Positions 17,401 to 25,906 are shown, counted from the stretch's first letter. The stretch is 35,698 nt of DNA from Phycisphaeraceae bacterium (GCA_028284155.1 JANQSF010000100.1:1-35698); one strand, 5' to 3'. The notes: generated by a model not told the origin, from the sequence alone. Made by a program: numbers and translations.

Positions 17401-18640
17401 GGACGCCGACCTGATCTTCGACGGCAGCGACGGCGCAAATCAGACTGTGGGCAACCTGAAGGTCGCCGGCGGAGCGCATGACATCGACGTCAACATCATC
17501 GGCGACACGGGCAACGTGCAGTTCGGCGGGCCGGTGACCGACTCGACGTTCACCGTCATGAGTCAGGTGCGCAACCTGCGGTTCGACATCTTTACCAACG
17601 TCACCGTTGACGCCGACGAACTGGGCAATGTGCAGGGCATTGAGTGGAATGGCGGCGCCCTCAACGCGACGACGACCAAGAACGTGACGATCAAGGGCAA
17701 CACGCGGGACGGCATCGAAGGCAACCTGAACATCGATGTGACCATCACCGGCGACCCGGGCGCGCGGCAGGCGTTTGGCAACCTGCGCGTCACTGGCGGG
17801 ACGGGCGGGTCGGTCGTCAACGTCACCGGTGACACGGGCAACATCCAGTACCGCGGCAACGTGGACGATCTGCACCTGATGGCCACGGGTGAGGTGCGCC
17901 GGTTCGATGTCGGCGTGGCGACGAACACGACCGTCGAGGCCGACTCGGTTGGCAGTGTTCAGGCCGTGGCCTGGCCGAGCGGCGCGTTGACCGCGCGTTC
18001 GACGAAGACGATCCGAACGACCGGCCGAGGCGCGCCGGGCGATTTCGGGGCGGCCGTCAACGTCACCGGCGACCCGGACGAACGCACGGTGGTCAACAGC
18101 GTGAACATCAAAGACACGGTGCTCGGCACGAGCGTGTGGAATGTGAACGGCCCGATGGGCAACTTCCTGGCCGGCGCGATCCTGGACGGCTTTGCGATCA
18201 CGGTCAACGGCGACTGGCGGGGCGTGAACATCAAAGGCGCAGGCGCGGGCACGTACAGCGCTCTGACGCTCAGCACATTCAATGTTAAAGACAGCTTCCT
18301 GGGCGGTGTGTTCGTCGGCGCGTATTTCGGGGCCGACGGCGTGCTCGGTGGTGGCGACGACCTGTTCATGCAAGGGGAGCTGCGTACCTTTAAGGTCGGT
18401 TCGACGATTGGGCCGACGACCGTGTTGGTGGGTATCGACCCGGTCAACAGTGTGTTCAACGATGGCGACGATGTGCTGCTGGGCGGCGAGGACAGCTCGA
18501 TGCGTAGTTTCTCGATCAACGGCACGGCTGCGGACGGCTTGCTCGTCATCGCCGGTGAACTGCCGCGGTCGGTGTCGATCAACCGCGAGCGCATCGACCC
18601 GCTGACGGACGACCGATTCCGCAACACGCCGGTGGTGTGA
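11474..18640 (+). CDS. Giant LEPR-XLL protein with pre-peptidase-like and choice-of-anchor-D repeats
   Basis: The 2388-residue product has a short basic N-terminus with LEPRVLL at residues 36-42, the planctomycete LEPR-XLL motif of exported giant proteins. Residues about 46-665 hold five repeats of about 126 residues resembling pre-peptidase C-terminal-type beta-sandwiches. Each carries a dockerin- or EF-hand-like loop such as DNNMNGIVD or DLNTNGMVD. Residues about 670-1795 hold roughly eight choice-of-anchor-D/ASH-like domains, interrupted near 925-1020 by one cadherin- or Ig-like domain (VLANDTDADGTIDP). Residues about 1796-2388 form a repetitive, probably beta-solenoid C-terminal region with two internal repeats of about 110 residues. 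A stalk-like, calcium-dependent surface or secreted protein is the likely role. ATG 11474 follows GGAG; the track to 11423 adds an unlikely Arg-rich lead. No catalytic domain is visible. Confidence 0.88.
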   Translation: MRCPIRFGATRWFKRLLRRGRPVTRRAPRWNGVEQLEPRVLLDNTLGTATNLGLLDTPLNTAGSVSGMGDMVDHFRFTVDTQVREVTVTAETSVDDIIFDVIRDNNMNGIVDGNDVIDSVTIFNSNTPTNILLWLDPGDYFVRVSPRTATDNANYTLNLGQQPRPDSLGEGDNTLPTADPRGDLIAPLMINDFVGQNDLDDFFAFSVSGSVREVTLTAETLMDDAVFALIRDHNSNGIVDGLDVLDDFQIFNANTPDFTTLWLDPGNYFVQVTPRTSQDNPEYNLTLSQVPQAQSTGEATNTPPTAQPLGDLQAPIDITDFVGRSDDIDFYAFTISGSVREVTATVTTESEDVIIDLIQDKNTNGFVDNDEDLDVVTLFNENTPTSISAWLDPGSYFVRVRQRINTDNTQYDLNLSQIPQAQSTGTNNNDLPNAQGFGNLIAPVNLTDYVGPADLEDIYSFNVTDHVREVTVTVTQEEDDLDIELVADLNTNGMVDAGEIVDSLTIFNENLPFQIGAWLDPGEYFVRIKPRTDDAETQYDLNISQQPQSQSLGNGDNLVNDAPFYGGGTFTDYVGPNDLADIYAIQIPIGGATFSAMLNLEEDDVIVDLAQDGNSNNMIDPGEIINTVTIFNDTGGLNQFLAAGDYVVSVVPRVADSETQYSITLDNIISPDIVISGNGIPIANGDLTAGGPDGTNLGEVDVDGGMATQTFEIRNDGLLDLLLFGSPVVMITGSGAPAFHVSAQPASLSLETSATTTFDITFDPSTTGLKVATIEIFSNDGVATPYKFTIGGNAVTTDPDINVTGNALPIPDGDTTPDVADGTDFGEAGENLGSVTRTFTIENTGNEPLVLAGANPVSVGSQTGDFAITAAPASLNLAPGGTTTFDVTFAPTQTGAQSGTVSIGSNDPDENPYTFDVSGNGIEVIPPVAVDDTVATTVNQQVMLNVLANDTDADGTIDPTTVVITQAAQFGTVDVDPVTGVVTYTPNSTATGTDTFRYTVRDNDGFVSNEASARITVNRVSVTRNGELVNDDEGQVDFGQVGQGNDPVGIIVRVTNIDNQPISIAQIDVPDGFIILNINGIPFSPPLQPQLTGPNGGPAQPAVLQEVGPFDLMPGQSLDIELAVDPDQGSGVAAGVVTVKGMAQNGDDIEYDFNVMGEVLPLPDIALGGNGVEIFNSDVTPSLADGTDFGVADLDDGLVTHTFTIGNVGSETLNLTGTPRVEIGGFNAGDFSVVAQPDAVVASAASVNFQITFDPSALGVRNATVSIASDDPNEDPFTFAITGTGAVTPDIEVRGDGVPIADGDTTPEPADDTDFGAAIAGQAGASHVFDIFNDGSGVLNLTGSPNVVITGPNAADFTVTSQPGGSSIDPDDDTSFTIQFAPLGGGTRRATVSIESDDPDESPYTFDIQGEGTGPEITLLGNGLPINNNDDTPDPADHTEFGNADVQLDVVTRTFTIMNDGSDPLTLNGAERVAISGAHVADFAVTDLPDAVIAAGGSTTFDIEFDPSDQGLRQATLTIESDDFDEPTFVFDIVGTGTVQSEIDVLGGGVLIMNGDVTPGSADGTDFGPADTLLGMVMRTFTVLNTGLDDLLLTGSPAVDITGPAAADFAVSLAPDLSVPGSGGSTTFDITFDPSAQGDRDATVTILNNDGDENPFTFDITGQGVQAPEIDIRGNGLTIVDGDDTPEVADDTDFGGAKLEDDVIDIELNIHNIGSADLSLTGTPRVSMSGPDAGDFQVLMQPGDDVIAPGGQTSFTIRFDPFDLGTRTATVTVESDDIDEGVYTFDISAEGLPNQELLAEIGDGADSNKATVTDDNQNEFDVNISGAGTAMLFDDGGRITIKLVNTTDRTNITVRDRGDGDAALQNFEADGPVKNANLRGIGIAGDILIAGLVGSINVGDVADQHTIMFGGTPSDRGVRATFGVLTDVTIISGAPFQTFTAVSINDTDDVKDSITAPSARTVNIRGDRRTGDPGDMDADLIFDGSDGANQTVGNLKVAGGAHDIDVNIIGDTGNVQFGGPVTDSTFTVMSQVRNLRFDIFTNVTVDADELGNVQGIEWNGGALNATTTKNVTIKGNTRDGIEGNLNIDVTITGDPGARQAFGNLRVTGGTGGSVVNVTGDTGNIQYRGNVDDLHLMATGEVRRFDVGVATNTTVEADSVGSVQAVAWPSGALTARSTKTIRTTGRGAPGDFGAAVNVTGDPDERTVVNSVNIKDTVLGTSVWNVNGPMGNFLAGAILDGFAITVNGDWRGVNIKGAGAGTYSALTLSTFNVKDSFLGGVFVGAYFGADGVLGGGDDLFMQGELRTFKVGSTIGPTTVLVGIDPVNSVFNDGDDVLLGGEDSSMRSFSINGTAADGLLVIAGELPRSVSINRERIDPLTDDRFRNTPVV

Positions 18641-18684
18641 CCGGCCGGAAACGCCCCGGAAGCGCCCCGGAAGTTGGTTTAGTG

Positions 18685-21600
18685 ATGCAAACACTCACTC
18701 CATGGTTCGAGGTGATTGAGCAGCGCGTGCTGCTGAGCGTGTTCGGCGATGGGCCGACGCCGGCCGTGCACGACGGGCCGAGTGTGCAGGTCGTGCTGCC
18801 GGTATCGCATGCGCTGCTCGGCGATGGGGTGGGGCGGATCGCGGGCGTGAAGTGGCTGGACACGAATGGCAACGGCCTGCGCGAGCCTGGCGAACCGACT
18901 GTTCCGGACACGCGCGTCTTTCTTGATGTCAACAACAACGGCTCGCTCGACAAGGCGACGGTGACCGTCGGATCGACAGACGTGCCGGTCTCGACTGTCG
19001 ATCTTCAGACTGTGATCTCACAACTGCTGATCACCCCGCCGGGTGCGCTCGGCCCGGACCTGACATTGCTGGATGTGGACGTGTCGCTCGACATCACGCA
19101 CGGGCTGGACGCGGAACTCGACCTGTTCCTGCTCAGCCCAAACGGCACGCGGGTTGAGTTGTTCACGGACGTCGGCTCGAGCGGCCGGGACTTCACCAAC
19201 ACCGTGCTCGACGACGATGCGCCGACGTCAATTGCCGATCGGCTTGCCCCGTTTACCGGCCGATTCGCGCCGGAGGGGACGCTTTCCGACTTCGTCGGCG
19301 AGAACCCGAGCGGCATTTGGGCGCTGGAGATTGGTGACGATCAGACGAACACCGTCGGCCAAGGCCAACTCAACGCGTGGTCTTTGACACTGACGATCGC
19401 GACGGAGCCGGCCGTGCTGACCGACGCGGCGGGCGAGTACGCGTTCAACGACCTGCCGACCGGCGACTACACGTTGCGCGAGGTCGTGCCGGACGGGTTC
19501 ACGCAGACGTTCCCCGCGTCGGGTGTCGGCGGCGGGCCGGGCGGGTACGCCGTTTCGCTGACTGATGGTCAGATAATTGACGGGATCGAATTCGGGAATC
19601 GGCGGGTCGTGGGGGACATTCGGGGTGTTGTGTTCGACGATTTCAATGGCAGCGGTGACCTGAATGGCGGTGGTTTTGATGTGTTCTTCGGGCCCGACTC
19701 GTTGTTGCCCGGGCAGGTCGTATTCCTCGACTTGGACAACGACGGTTCGCTCGCGACGCAATCGAAGACGTTCAGTTCTTCAGACGTGCCGATTGCCATC
19801 CCCGACCTGTCGCCGGGCGTCGCGCTTGGCGATGGGGTGACGAGCACGCTTCAGGTCGCGGGGGCGGGGTCGGCCTTGCTGGACGTGGATGTGACGTTGA
19901 ACATCGCGCACCCGTTCACACGCGACCTGCGTTTCCAACTCATCAGCCCGTCGGGCACGATCGTGCCGCTGGTGTCGAGCGCCGGCGCGCTCGCGCCGGT
20001 GCAGCAGGACTTCGTGGATACGACGTTGGACGACGAGGCGGCGACCGACATCCGCGACGTCGGCGCACCGTTCACCGGCCGATTCCGACCCATCGAGTCA
20101 TTGGCCGCGCTGGACGGCGAGCGCCCAAACGGTGTCTGGCAACTCGAACTGATCGACAACGGCGTCGGCGATCAGGGCGTGTTGAATGACTGGTCGCTGA
20201 CGTTGACGACAGCGACGGAGCCGGCGACGTTCACCGACGCCGACGGCGCATTCGCGATCAACGACATTCCCGCGGGCGACTACGTCGTGAACACGGCGGC
20301 GCGGCCGGGGTTCACACGAACGACCCCCGCCCAAAGCGTCGTTGTGGATGAAGGGCAGACGGTCGCAGGGCTGCATCTTGGCCTGCGTGGCGACACGTCG
20401 ACGCTGAGCGGTACGGTGTTCAACGACCTGGATGGCGACGGAAAGCAGGACGCTAATGAGCCGGGGATCGACGGCATCGAGTTGGTTTTGATCGATCGGC
20501 GGACGGGGAATTTTCAGAGCATTGAGCGAACGAAGTCGGAGTCGTTTGAGACGGACTTGAATGGCGACGGTGAGTTGGAGACGGTCACGCTCGCCGGCCG
20601 GTACACGTTTGAAGACGTCCCGCTCGGTGATTATGACGTGCGTCAGCGAGAACACCCATCAGTGACCACATATACGTCACTAATCACAGGTGAAACGGTG
20701 TTTGTGCCCACCCTCGACGGCGTCACGATCACGACGCCCACGCTCGCGTTCGCGCAACCGCGGCTCACGACCGGCGTCGCGCCGAACGCGGTCGTGACGG
20801 CCGACCTGAACGCTGACGGGGCGGACGATCTGATTGTGACGAACAGCGACGACGACACGATCGACGTTCGGCTGAACCTCGGCGACGGGACGTTCGGGCC
20901 GGCGGTGACGCACGCCGTGGGCGACTTCCCGAACGCGGTGGCGGCGGGCGACCTGGACGGCGACGGCGACCGTGATGTTGTTGTCACCAACGCGTCGTCG
21001 AATGACGTGACGGTGCTGTTGAACGACGGGGCCGGCGGGCTCGTCGTGTCTAATTCGGTGTTAGTCGGGCTTGGCCCGAACTCGGCGGTGCTGGGTGACG
21101 TGGATAATGACGGCGATTTGGACGTGGCGGTGGTCAATCTCCTCGAGCGTTTCGACCCCGACGACGCATCGCAAGCGACAATATCGGTTTTACTTAACAA
21201 TGGCGACGGCACGTTCGCGCCGCAGGTCAAGTCGCCGGCCGGCTTCCTGCCGCGGAGTCTGCAACTGGGCGATGTGGACGGCGACGGCGATCTTGACGCG
21301 GCGATGGGCAGTTTCGACGACCGGTTTGTCACACTGCTGAACAACAACGGCGACGGGACGTTTGTCATTGAGACTCAGATTGACCCGGCAGCGGCGGCGT
21401 TGGACTCGCCGCAGGACATGAACGCGACGGCGCGGTCGGTCGTGCTGGAAGACGTCAACGGCGACGGCCTTGCCGACCTGGTTTCCGTTTCGAATCAGGT
21501 CGATGTGAACGGCGCGTTCGCGACGGTGTTGGTGAGCATCAATGAAGGCGGGTTTGGGTTCGCGCGGCCGCAGGGTGTGTTGATCGCGCGGGAGAGTTCG

Positions 21601-24456
21601 TTGTCGATCGACGTGGCCGACGTGACGGGCGACGGGTCGGCTGACCTGGTCGTGGCGAATGTCGATCGTGACACGTTGACGGTGCTGGCCAACCCGGGTG
21701 ACGGGCGGTTTTCGACGCTGAACGCGACGACCGTTCGGCCTGGCAACGACCCGGCGCGCGTAACGGTGGGCGATCTGGATGGTGACGGGACTGGCGATAT
21801 CGCGACGCTGAACCGGGGCGACGGCGCGGTGTCGGTCTTGCTGAGTCAGCCGGGTGTGCATCGCGTGACGTTGGACGAGCCGGGCGACGTGTCGGGGATT
21901 GATTTTGGCGACTTCTCCCGGCCGAGCGTTGGCGGCGTGCAGTTTGTTGATCGTGACGGCGACGGCCGGCGTGATCGTGACGAGCCGACGTTGCCCGGCG
22001 TGACCGTGAGTCTGCTGGACGAGCGTCGGCGGGTCGTCGCGGAGCAGTTGACCGACGCGTTCGGGGCTTACCGGTTCGAGGGGGTCGACCCGGGTGTGTA
22101 TCTCGTTGAGCAAGACCTGCCGGACGGGTTTGTGACGACGTTCCCGTCGCAGACGTTGTTCGCACCAGGCCTGCTGACGGACACGGCGCTCGGTCCGCGG
22201 GCGATCGTGTCGGCCGACTTTGACTTGGACGGCGATCTCGACGCGGCGGTAGCGTCTCGCGGGCCGGCCGGTGCGCCGGGGAGCGGCGGGCGAGTGGCTG
22301 TGCTTCTGAACGCGGCGGGTCGGTTGGCGGGCGAGTCGATCCACACGGTAGGCGACGACCCATTGGCGATCGTGGCCGGGGATTTCAATAGCGACGGTGC
22401 ACCCGACCTGGCGACGGCTGACGGATCGTCTAACACAGTGTCTATATTGTTGAACGACGGCGCGGGCGGGTTCGGCAACGCGACGTCGATCGCGGCGGGC
22501 AACCTGCCCAGCGCGCTGGTCGCCTTCGATGTCGACGGTGACGGCGACACCGACCTGGCGGGCACCGTGTTTGGCGGCCATCGTGTGTTCGTAATGGTCA
22601 ATGATGGGATGGGTCAGTTCACGCAGGGGTCGTTGATCGACCTGCCTTCTCCGGCTTCGGGCGCGGCGGGGCCGATTGCGTTGACGGCGTTCGATGTCGA
22701 GGGCGACGGCGACCTCGACCTGGCGGTGGCCAACTTCCGCAGCGACCGGGTTGCGGTGTTGACGAACACGGGCGGCGTGTTCGCCGTGACACAGGGTCTG
22801 AAGGTTGGCGCTCGGCCGTTGTCGATCGTGTCGGCCGACTTCGACGGCGACGGCGACGACGACCTGGCGGTGGCAGAGTCGGCTGACGGGTTAGTGGCGA
22901 TTATCGAAAACGACGGCGGCGTATTGAAGGGTCACTCACGGCATGCATTGGGCGGTCAGCCCGGCGGGCTGGTCGCGGGCGACCTGGACGGCGACGGCGA
23001 TGCGGATATCGCGGCCGCGTTGACCGTCGCTCAGCTTGAACCGGGCGAACCATTGAACGGCGCGGTGGCGTTCTTGACCAATCAAGGCAACGGCGACTTT
23101 GAAGACGTGCAGTTGTTCGCGTCGGTTGGCGGGCCGAGCGCATTAACCAGCGGCGACTTCGACGGAGACGGCGGCGTCGACCTGCTGGTGGCGGACGGTG
23201 TGACCAGCACGGCCGGCCTGATGCTGAACACGCGTGGCGAGTACGCGTTCCGCGCGATTGGCGGCTTGGACCTTGGGGGTTTCGACTTCGGCAGCCGATT
23301 CGAGGGGCCTGACCTTAGCGTGAGCCTGGGCGAGTCGTTTGATACCGACAACCCGTTTGTGCCTGGCGACGCGCTTCACGTGCCGGTGGTCGTTACGAAT
23401 ACCGGGACGACAACGATCCGCGCGACCGTGCCGCTTGAGGTTGTTTTCTCAGATGACGGACAGATCGACGCGGGTGATACGCGGGTCGCACGGATTGAGA
23501 ACGTCGCGCTGAATCTCGCGCCGGGTCGTTCGCGGACGGTCAACGTGACGATGCGTTTGACCGACGCGGTGACGCCCGGCCGATACGCGCTGCTCGCGCA
23601 GGTCGATGAAAACGACGTGGTTGATGAGATTACCGACCTGAACAACGTCGGCGGCAGGCCGATCGACGTGGTCTGGCAGTTCGGGCAGGTCGGGACCCGC
23701 CGGAACGTTCGACTGATGCTTGGAGCGTTCGACAATGTGACGGCGACTTATCAACTGGCGGGGCCGGGCACGGGGCAGGTCGAGCGGGACGAGTTTGGCG
23801 GGATGCTCCTGACGTTGACGGAGACCACGACACGCAGCTCGGTATTCGTCCGCCCGGACAATGCCACGTCTGGCATGGCGCTGTACGGCATCACGTCGTC
23901 GTCGCCGTTGCGCGGCCTGATCGCGCCTTCGGTCGACCTGTTCGGCGATGCGTCGTTTGACGGTTCGATCACAACGCTCGTCATGCGCGACGCGAATGAA
24001 CACAGCACGATTACAGTTGGCGACCCGACGAATGCGCGAGGATCGTTGACCGCGCGGTTCAGGGTGATCGTGGGGATGGAGTTCGACTCGCTCACGCCGG
24101 TGCGGAGTCTGACGGCCTGGAGTTGGAGCAGGATCGCCGGTTCGCAGCCGCGGCTGACCGCGCCGTCGATCGGCCTGTTGAACATCACGGGTAATCGTCG
24201 CGCGATTAACGACGGCAACCTGCACGCCGATGTCGAGACGACCGATCCGAACGGCCTGTTCTCGACGCGCATCCGTGTGGCGGGGTTGGTCGAGCCGGTG
24301 GACTGGTCAATTGCGGGGCGGTTGGCTTCGCTATTCATCGGCGATACGCTCGATCATGGTGCGACGATATGGGCGGACGTGCTGCCGAGGTTCGTGTCGA
24401 TTGACGGCGTGCGTGTCGAAGTGGATGATGATGCACGATTCGTGGGGGGCGTGTGA
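18685..24456 (+). CDS. Giant secreted protein with SdrD-B, P-domain, FG-GAP and CARDB modules
   Basis: The 1923-residue product begins with IEQRVLLS (residues 11-18), a degenerate LEPR-XLL motif. Four SdrD-B-like repeats follow (around residues 51, 309, 573 and 1081). The first two are each interrupted by a proprotein-convertase P domain (about 126-239 and 396-511, with DLFLLSPNGT and the GxWxLE motif). Two blocks of FG-GAP/VCBS repeats with DLDGDGD-type calcium loops occupy about 691-1055 and 1171-1514 and probably fold as beta-propellers. A CARDB domain spans about 1542-1660, and a C-terminal module (1669-1923) resembles that of the upstream protein. An in-frame GTG at 18637 overlaps the upstream stop as GTGA, so translational coupling is likely; ATG 18685 is preferred because it sits nearer the motif. 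No protease catalytic domain accompanies the P domains. Confidence 0.88.
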   Translation: MQTLTPWFEVIEQRVLLSVFGDGPTPAVHDGPSVQVVLPVSHALLGDGVGRIAGVKWLDTNGNGLREPGEPTVPDTRVFLDVNNNGSLDKATVTVGSTDVPVSTVDLQTVISQLLITPPGALGPDLTLLDVDVSLDITHGLDAELDLFLLSPNGTRVELFTDVGSSGRDFTNTVLDDDAPTSIADRLAPFTGRFAPEGTLSDFVGENPSGIWALEIGDDQTNTVGQGQLNAWSLTLTIATEPAVLTDAAGEYAFNDLPTGDYTLREVVPDGFTQTFPASGVGGGPGGYAVSLTDGQIIDGIEFGNRRVVGDIRGVVFDDFNGSGDLNGGGFDVFFGPDSLLPGQVVFLDLDNDGSLATQSKTFSSSDVPIAIPDLSPGVALGDGVTSTLQVAGAGSALLDVDVTLNIAHPFTRDLRFQLISPSGTIVPLVSSAGALAPVQQDFVDTTLDDEAATDIRDVGAPFTGRFRPIESLAALDGERPNGVWQLELIDNGVGDQGVLNDWSLTLTTATEPATFTDADGAFAINDIPAGDYVVNTAARPGFTRTTPAQSVVVDEGQTVAGLHLGLRGDTSTLSGTVFNDLDGDGKQDANEPGIDGIELVLIDRRTGNFQSIERTKSESFETDLNGDGELETVTLAGRYTFEDVPLGDYDVRQREHPSVTTYTSLITGETVFVPTLDGVTITTPTLAFAQPRLTTGVAPNAVVTADLNADGADDLIVTNSDDDTIDVRLNLGDGTFGPAVTHAVGDFPNAVAAGDLDGDGDRDVVVTNASSNDVTVLLNDGAGGLVVSNSVLVGLGPNSAVLGDVDNDGDLDVAVVNLLERFDPDDASQATISVLLNNGDGTFAPQVKSPAGFLPRSLQLGDVDGDGDLDAAMGSFDDRFVTLLNNNGDGTFVIETQIDPAAAALDSPQDMNATARSVVLEDVNGDGLADLVSVSNQVDVNGAFATVLVSINEGGFGFARPQGVLIARESSLSIDVADVTGDGSADLVVANVDRDTLTVLANPGDGRFSTLNATTVRPGNDPARVTVGDLDGDGTGDIATLNRGDGAVSVLLSQPGVHRVTLDEPGDVSGIDFGDFSRPSVGGVQFVDRDGDGRRDRDEPTLPGVTVSLLDERRRVVAEQLTDAFGAYRFEGVDPGVYLVEQDLPDGFVTTFPSQTLFAPGLLTDTALGPRAIVSADFDLDGDLDAAVASRGPAGAPGSGGRVAVLLNAAGRLAGESIHTVGDDPLAIVAGDFNSDGAPDLATADGSSNTVSILLNDGAGGFGNATSIAAGNLPSALVAFDVDGDGDTDLAGTVFGGHRVFVMVNDGMGQFTQGSLIDLPSPASGAAGPIALTAFDVEGDGDLDLAVANFRSDRVAVLTNTGGVFAVTQGLKVGARPLSIVSADFDGDGDDDLAVAESADGLVAIIENDGGVLKGHSRHALGGQPGGLVAGDLDGDGDADIAAALTVAQLEPGEPLNGAVAFLTNQGNGDFEDVQLFASVGGPSALTSGDFDGDGGVDLLVADGVTSTAGLMLNTRGEYAFRAIGGLDLGGFDFGSRFEGPDLSVSLGESFDTDNPFVPGDALHVPVVVTNTGTTTIRATVPLEVVFSDDGQIDAGDTRVARIENVALNLAPGRSRTVNVTMRLTDAVTPGRYALLAQVDENDVVDEITDLNNVGGRPIDVVWQFGQVGTRRNVRLMLGAFDNVTATYQLAGPGTGQVERDEFGGMLLTLTETTTRSSVFVRPDNATSGMALYGITSSSPLRGLIAPSVDLFGDASFDGSITTLVMRDANEHSTITVGDPTNARGSLTARFRVIVGMEFDSLTPVRSLTAWSWSRIAGSQPRLTAPSIGLLNITGNRRAINDGNLHADVETTDPNGLFSTRIRVAGLVEPVDWSIAGRLASLFIGDTLDHGATIWADVLPRFVSIDGVRVEVDDDARFVGGV

Positions 24457-24458
24457 CC

Positions 24459-25805
24459 ATGCGGCGACTGTCGAACACAACCCGGTTGGTGATCGCCTGC
24501 GTGGCCGCGGTGGTCTGGTGCGCGTTTATCGATGTGGGCCAGGTATGCGTGGCGGCTGCGCCGTTGCGAACTTACTACATCCAGGCGGAAGGCGACGATA
24601 AGGACAAGCCGCCTGCCAAGACCGATGCCGATGCGAATGACAAGCCCGACGCGCCGCCGGGCGACGACAAGACCAAGCCCCCCGACCTGCCCGTCAAGCC
24701 TGACGCGCCGGACAAAGCGCGGCCACCGGATCAGGCTGAGCCCCCGACGATTCCATTGCAGGCGGTGGTCGTCGCGGTGAAGGGTCGCGTGCAGGTTCGT
24801 CTGAACGCCAAGTCGCCCTGGGTTAAGCCGACGAAGGGGATGAAACTGCCGAGCGAGGCGGAGGTACGCACCGGCGTGCGCGGCGCGATCCAGTTGGCCA
24901 TCCCGCCGGACGAGTCCATCACAGTCGATCGGCTGACGACGATCACGCTGTTGAAGTTGCGTCAACGCGGCGGCAAACGGCAGACGGACATCGGCATGAA
25001 GTACGGCCGAACGCGGTACGAGGTTGAGAAGGCGGGCATCGAACACGAGACAACGATCCGAAGCCCGAGCAGCACATTGGCCGTGCGCGGCACGAAGGTC
25101 GTGCTGTTTGACCAACCGCCGTTCCCGCCGGAAGCGTACAGCGACGAAGGGCGGGCGGTGTTTACAAACCTTGCGCGCCAGCGCATTGCGTTCGGTACGG
25201 ATAGGCGGACGGATGTGAAGGGCGACCGCCGCAGCGCGGCCGAGTCGGCCGCCTACGCGGGGAAGGTCGACCCGGGCATCGCCCGCGCGCGTTCCATCAT
25301 CGAAGCCGACCTGGTCGTCGCATTCCCCGAGTTGCTGGGCAGGGACCCGCGTCGGCTGTTCAACTTGACCAAGTCGTCGTCGAATCAGAAGCCGCAATCG
25401 GTGACCGGCAACCTCGACTTCACGCTGAACTTCTCCGGCGGCGGGGCCGACCTCGACCTGTTTGTGGTCAGCCCGCTGGGGGAAACGGTTTCACTCGATC
25501 CGACGCCGCTGAAGATCGTCCGCCCCGGCGGCGCGTCGAGTGTGCCCAGCGGCGGCATGTTCCTTGGCGGCGATGGCACGGCGCAGACGACCGGGCGGGA
25601 GATCATCCGTTGGGAGGGGTCGTTCCCGGTCGGCACTTACTCGGTGGGCGTGCAGTACTCGGGCGGCACGGGCCCGTCGTTGTTCCAGCTTGATGTCACG
25701 CAGATTCGCCCGACCTTGCAGCCGACGGTCAAGAGCTTCAACGGCACGCTCGACGCGCAGAACCCGGTGTTCATTGTGACGGGCGGGGTGAAGGCGGGGC
25801 AGTAA
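24459..25805 (+). CDS. Secreted FecR-domain protein
   Basis: The 448-residue product has an N-terminal signal peptide (MRRLSNTTRL followed by a hydrophobic VIACVAAVVWCAF core). A linker of about 60 residues rich in Asp, Lys and Pro follows. A FecR domain lies at about residues 105-220: it starts with AVVVAVKGRVQV and ends with SPSSTLAVRGTKV, the conserved core of the family. FecR domains are periplasmic and often partner signalling or secretion systems. The C-terminal part (about 315-445) contains DLDLFVVSPLGE and a GTYSVGVQYSGG strand, resembling P-domain or YfaP/DUF2135-type beta-sandwiches. ATG 24459 lies two bases after the upstream stop and follows a G-run; a GTG at 24453 overlaps that stop. 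The junction implies co-translation with the giant protein. Confidence 0.85.
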   Translation: MRRLSNTTRLVIACVAAVVWCAFIDVGQVCVAAAPLRTYYIQAEGDDKDKPPAKTDADANDKPDAPPGDDKTKPPDLPVKPDAPDKARPPDQAEPPTIPLQAVVVAVKGRVQVRLNAKSPWVKPTKGMKLPSEAEVRTGVRGAIQLAIPPDESITVDRLTTITLLKLRQRGGKRQTDIGMKYGRTRYEVEKAGIEHETTIRSPSSTLAVRGTKVVLFDQPPFPPEAYSDEGRAVFTNLARQRIAFGTDRRTDVKGDRRSAAESAAYAGKVDPGIARARSIIEADLVVAFPELLGRDPRRLFNLTKSSSNQKPQSVTGNLDFTLNFSGGGADLDLFVVSPLGETVSLDPTPLKIVRPGGASSVPSGGMFLGGDGTAQTTGREIIRWEGSFPVGTYSVGVQYSGGTGPSLFQLDVTQIRPTLQPTVKSFNGTLDAQNPVFIVTGGVKAGQ

Positions 25806-25906
25806 GTCGGCGGGTTCGCCACGAGTGATCTAACACGTCAGGCAGAGGCACACGAGGCACGCGATGCACAGCGCGTCTTATACTGGTGCGCAGGAGCGAT
25901 CCGCGC

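Noticed and set aside
11405..24225. Many long minus-strand ORFs opposite the giant genes
   Set aside because: They mirror the Asp/Gly/Thr-rich repeats of the real frames and have no recognisable domains.
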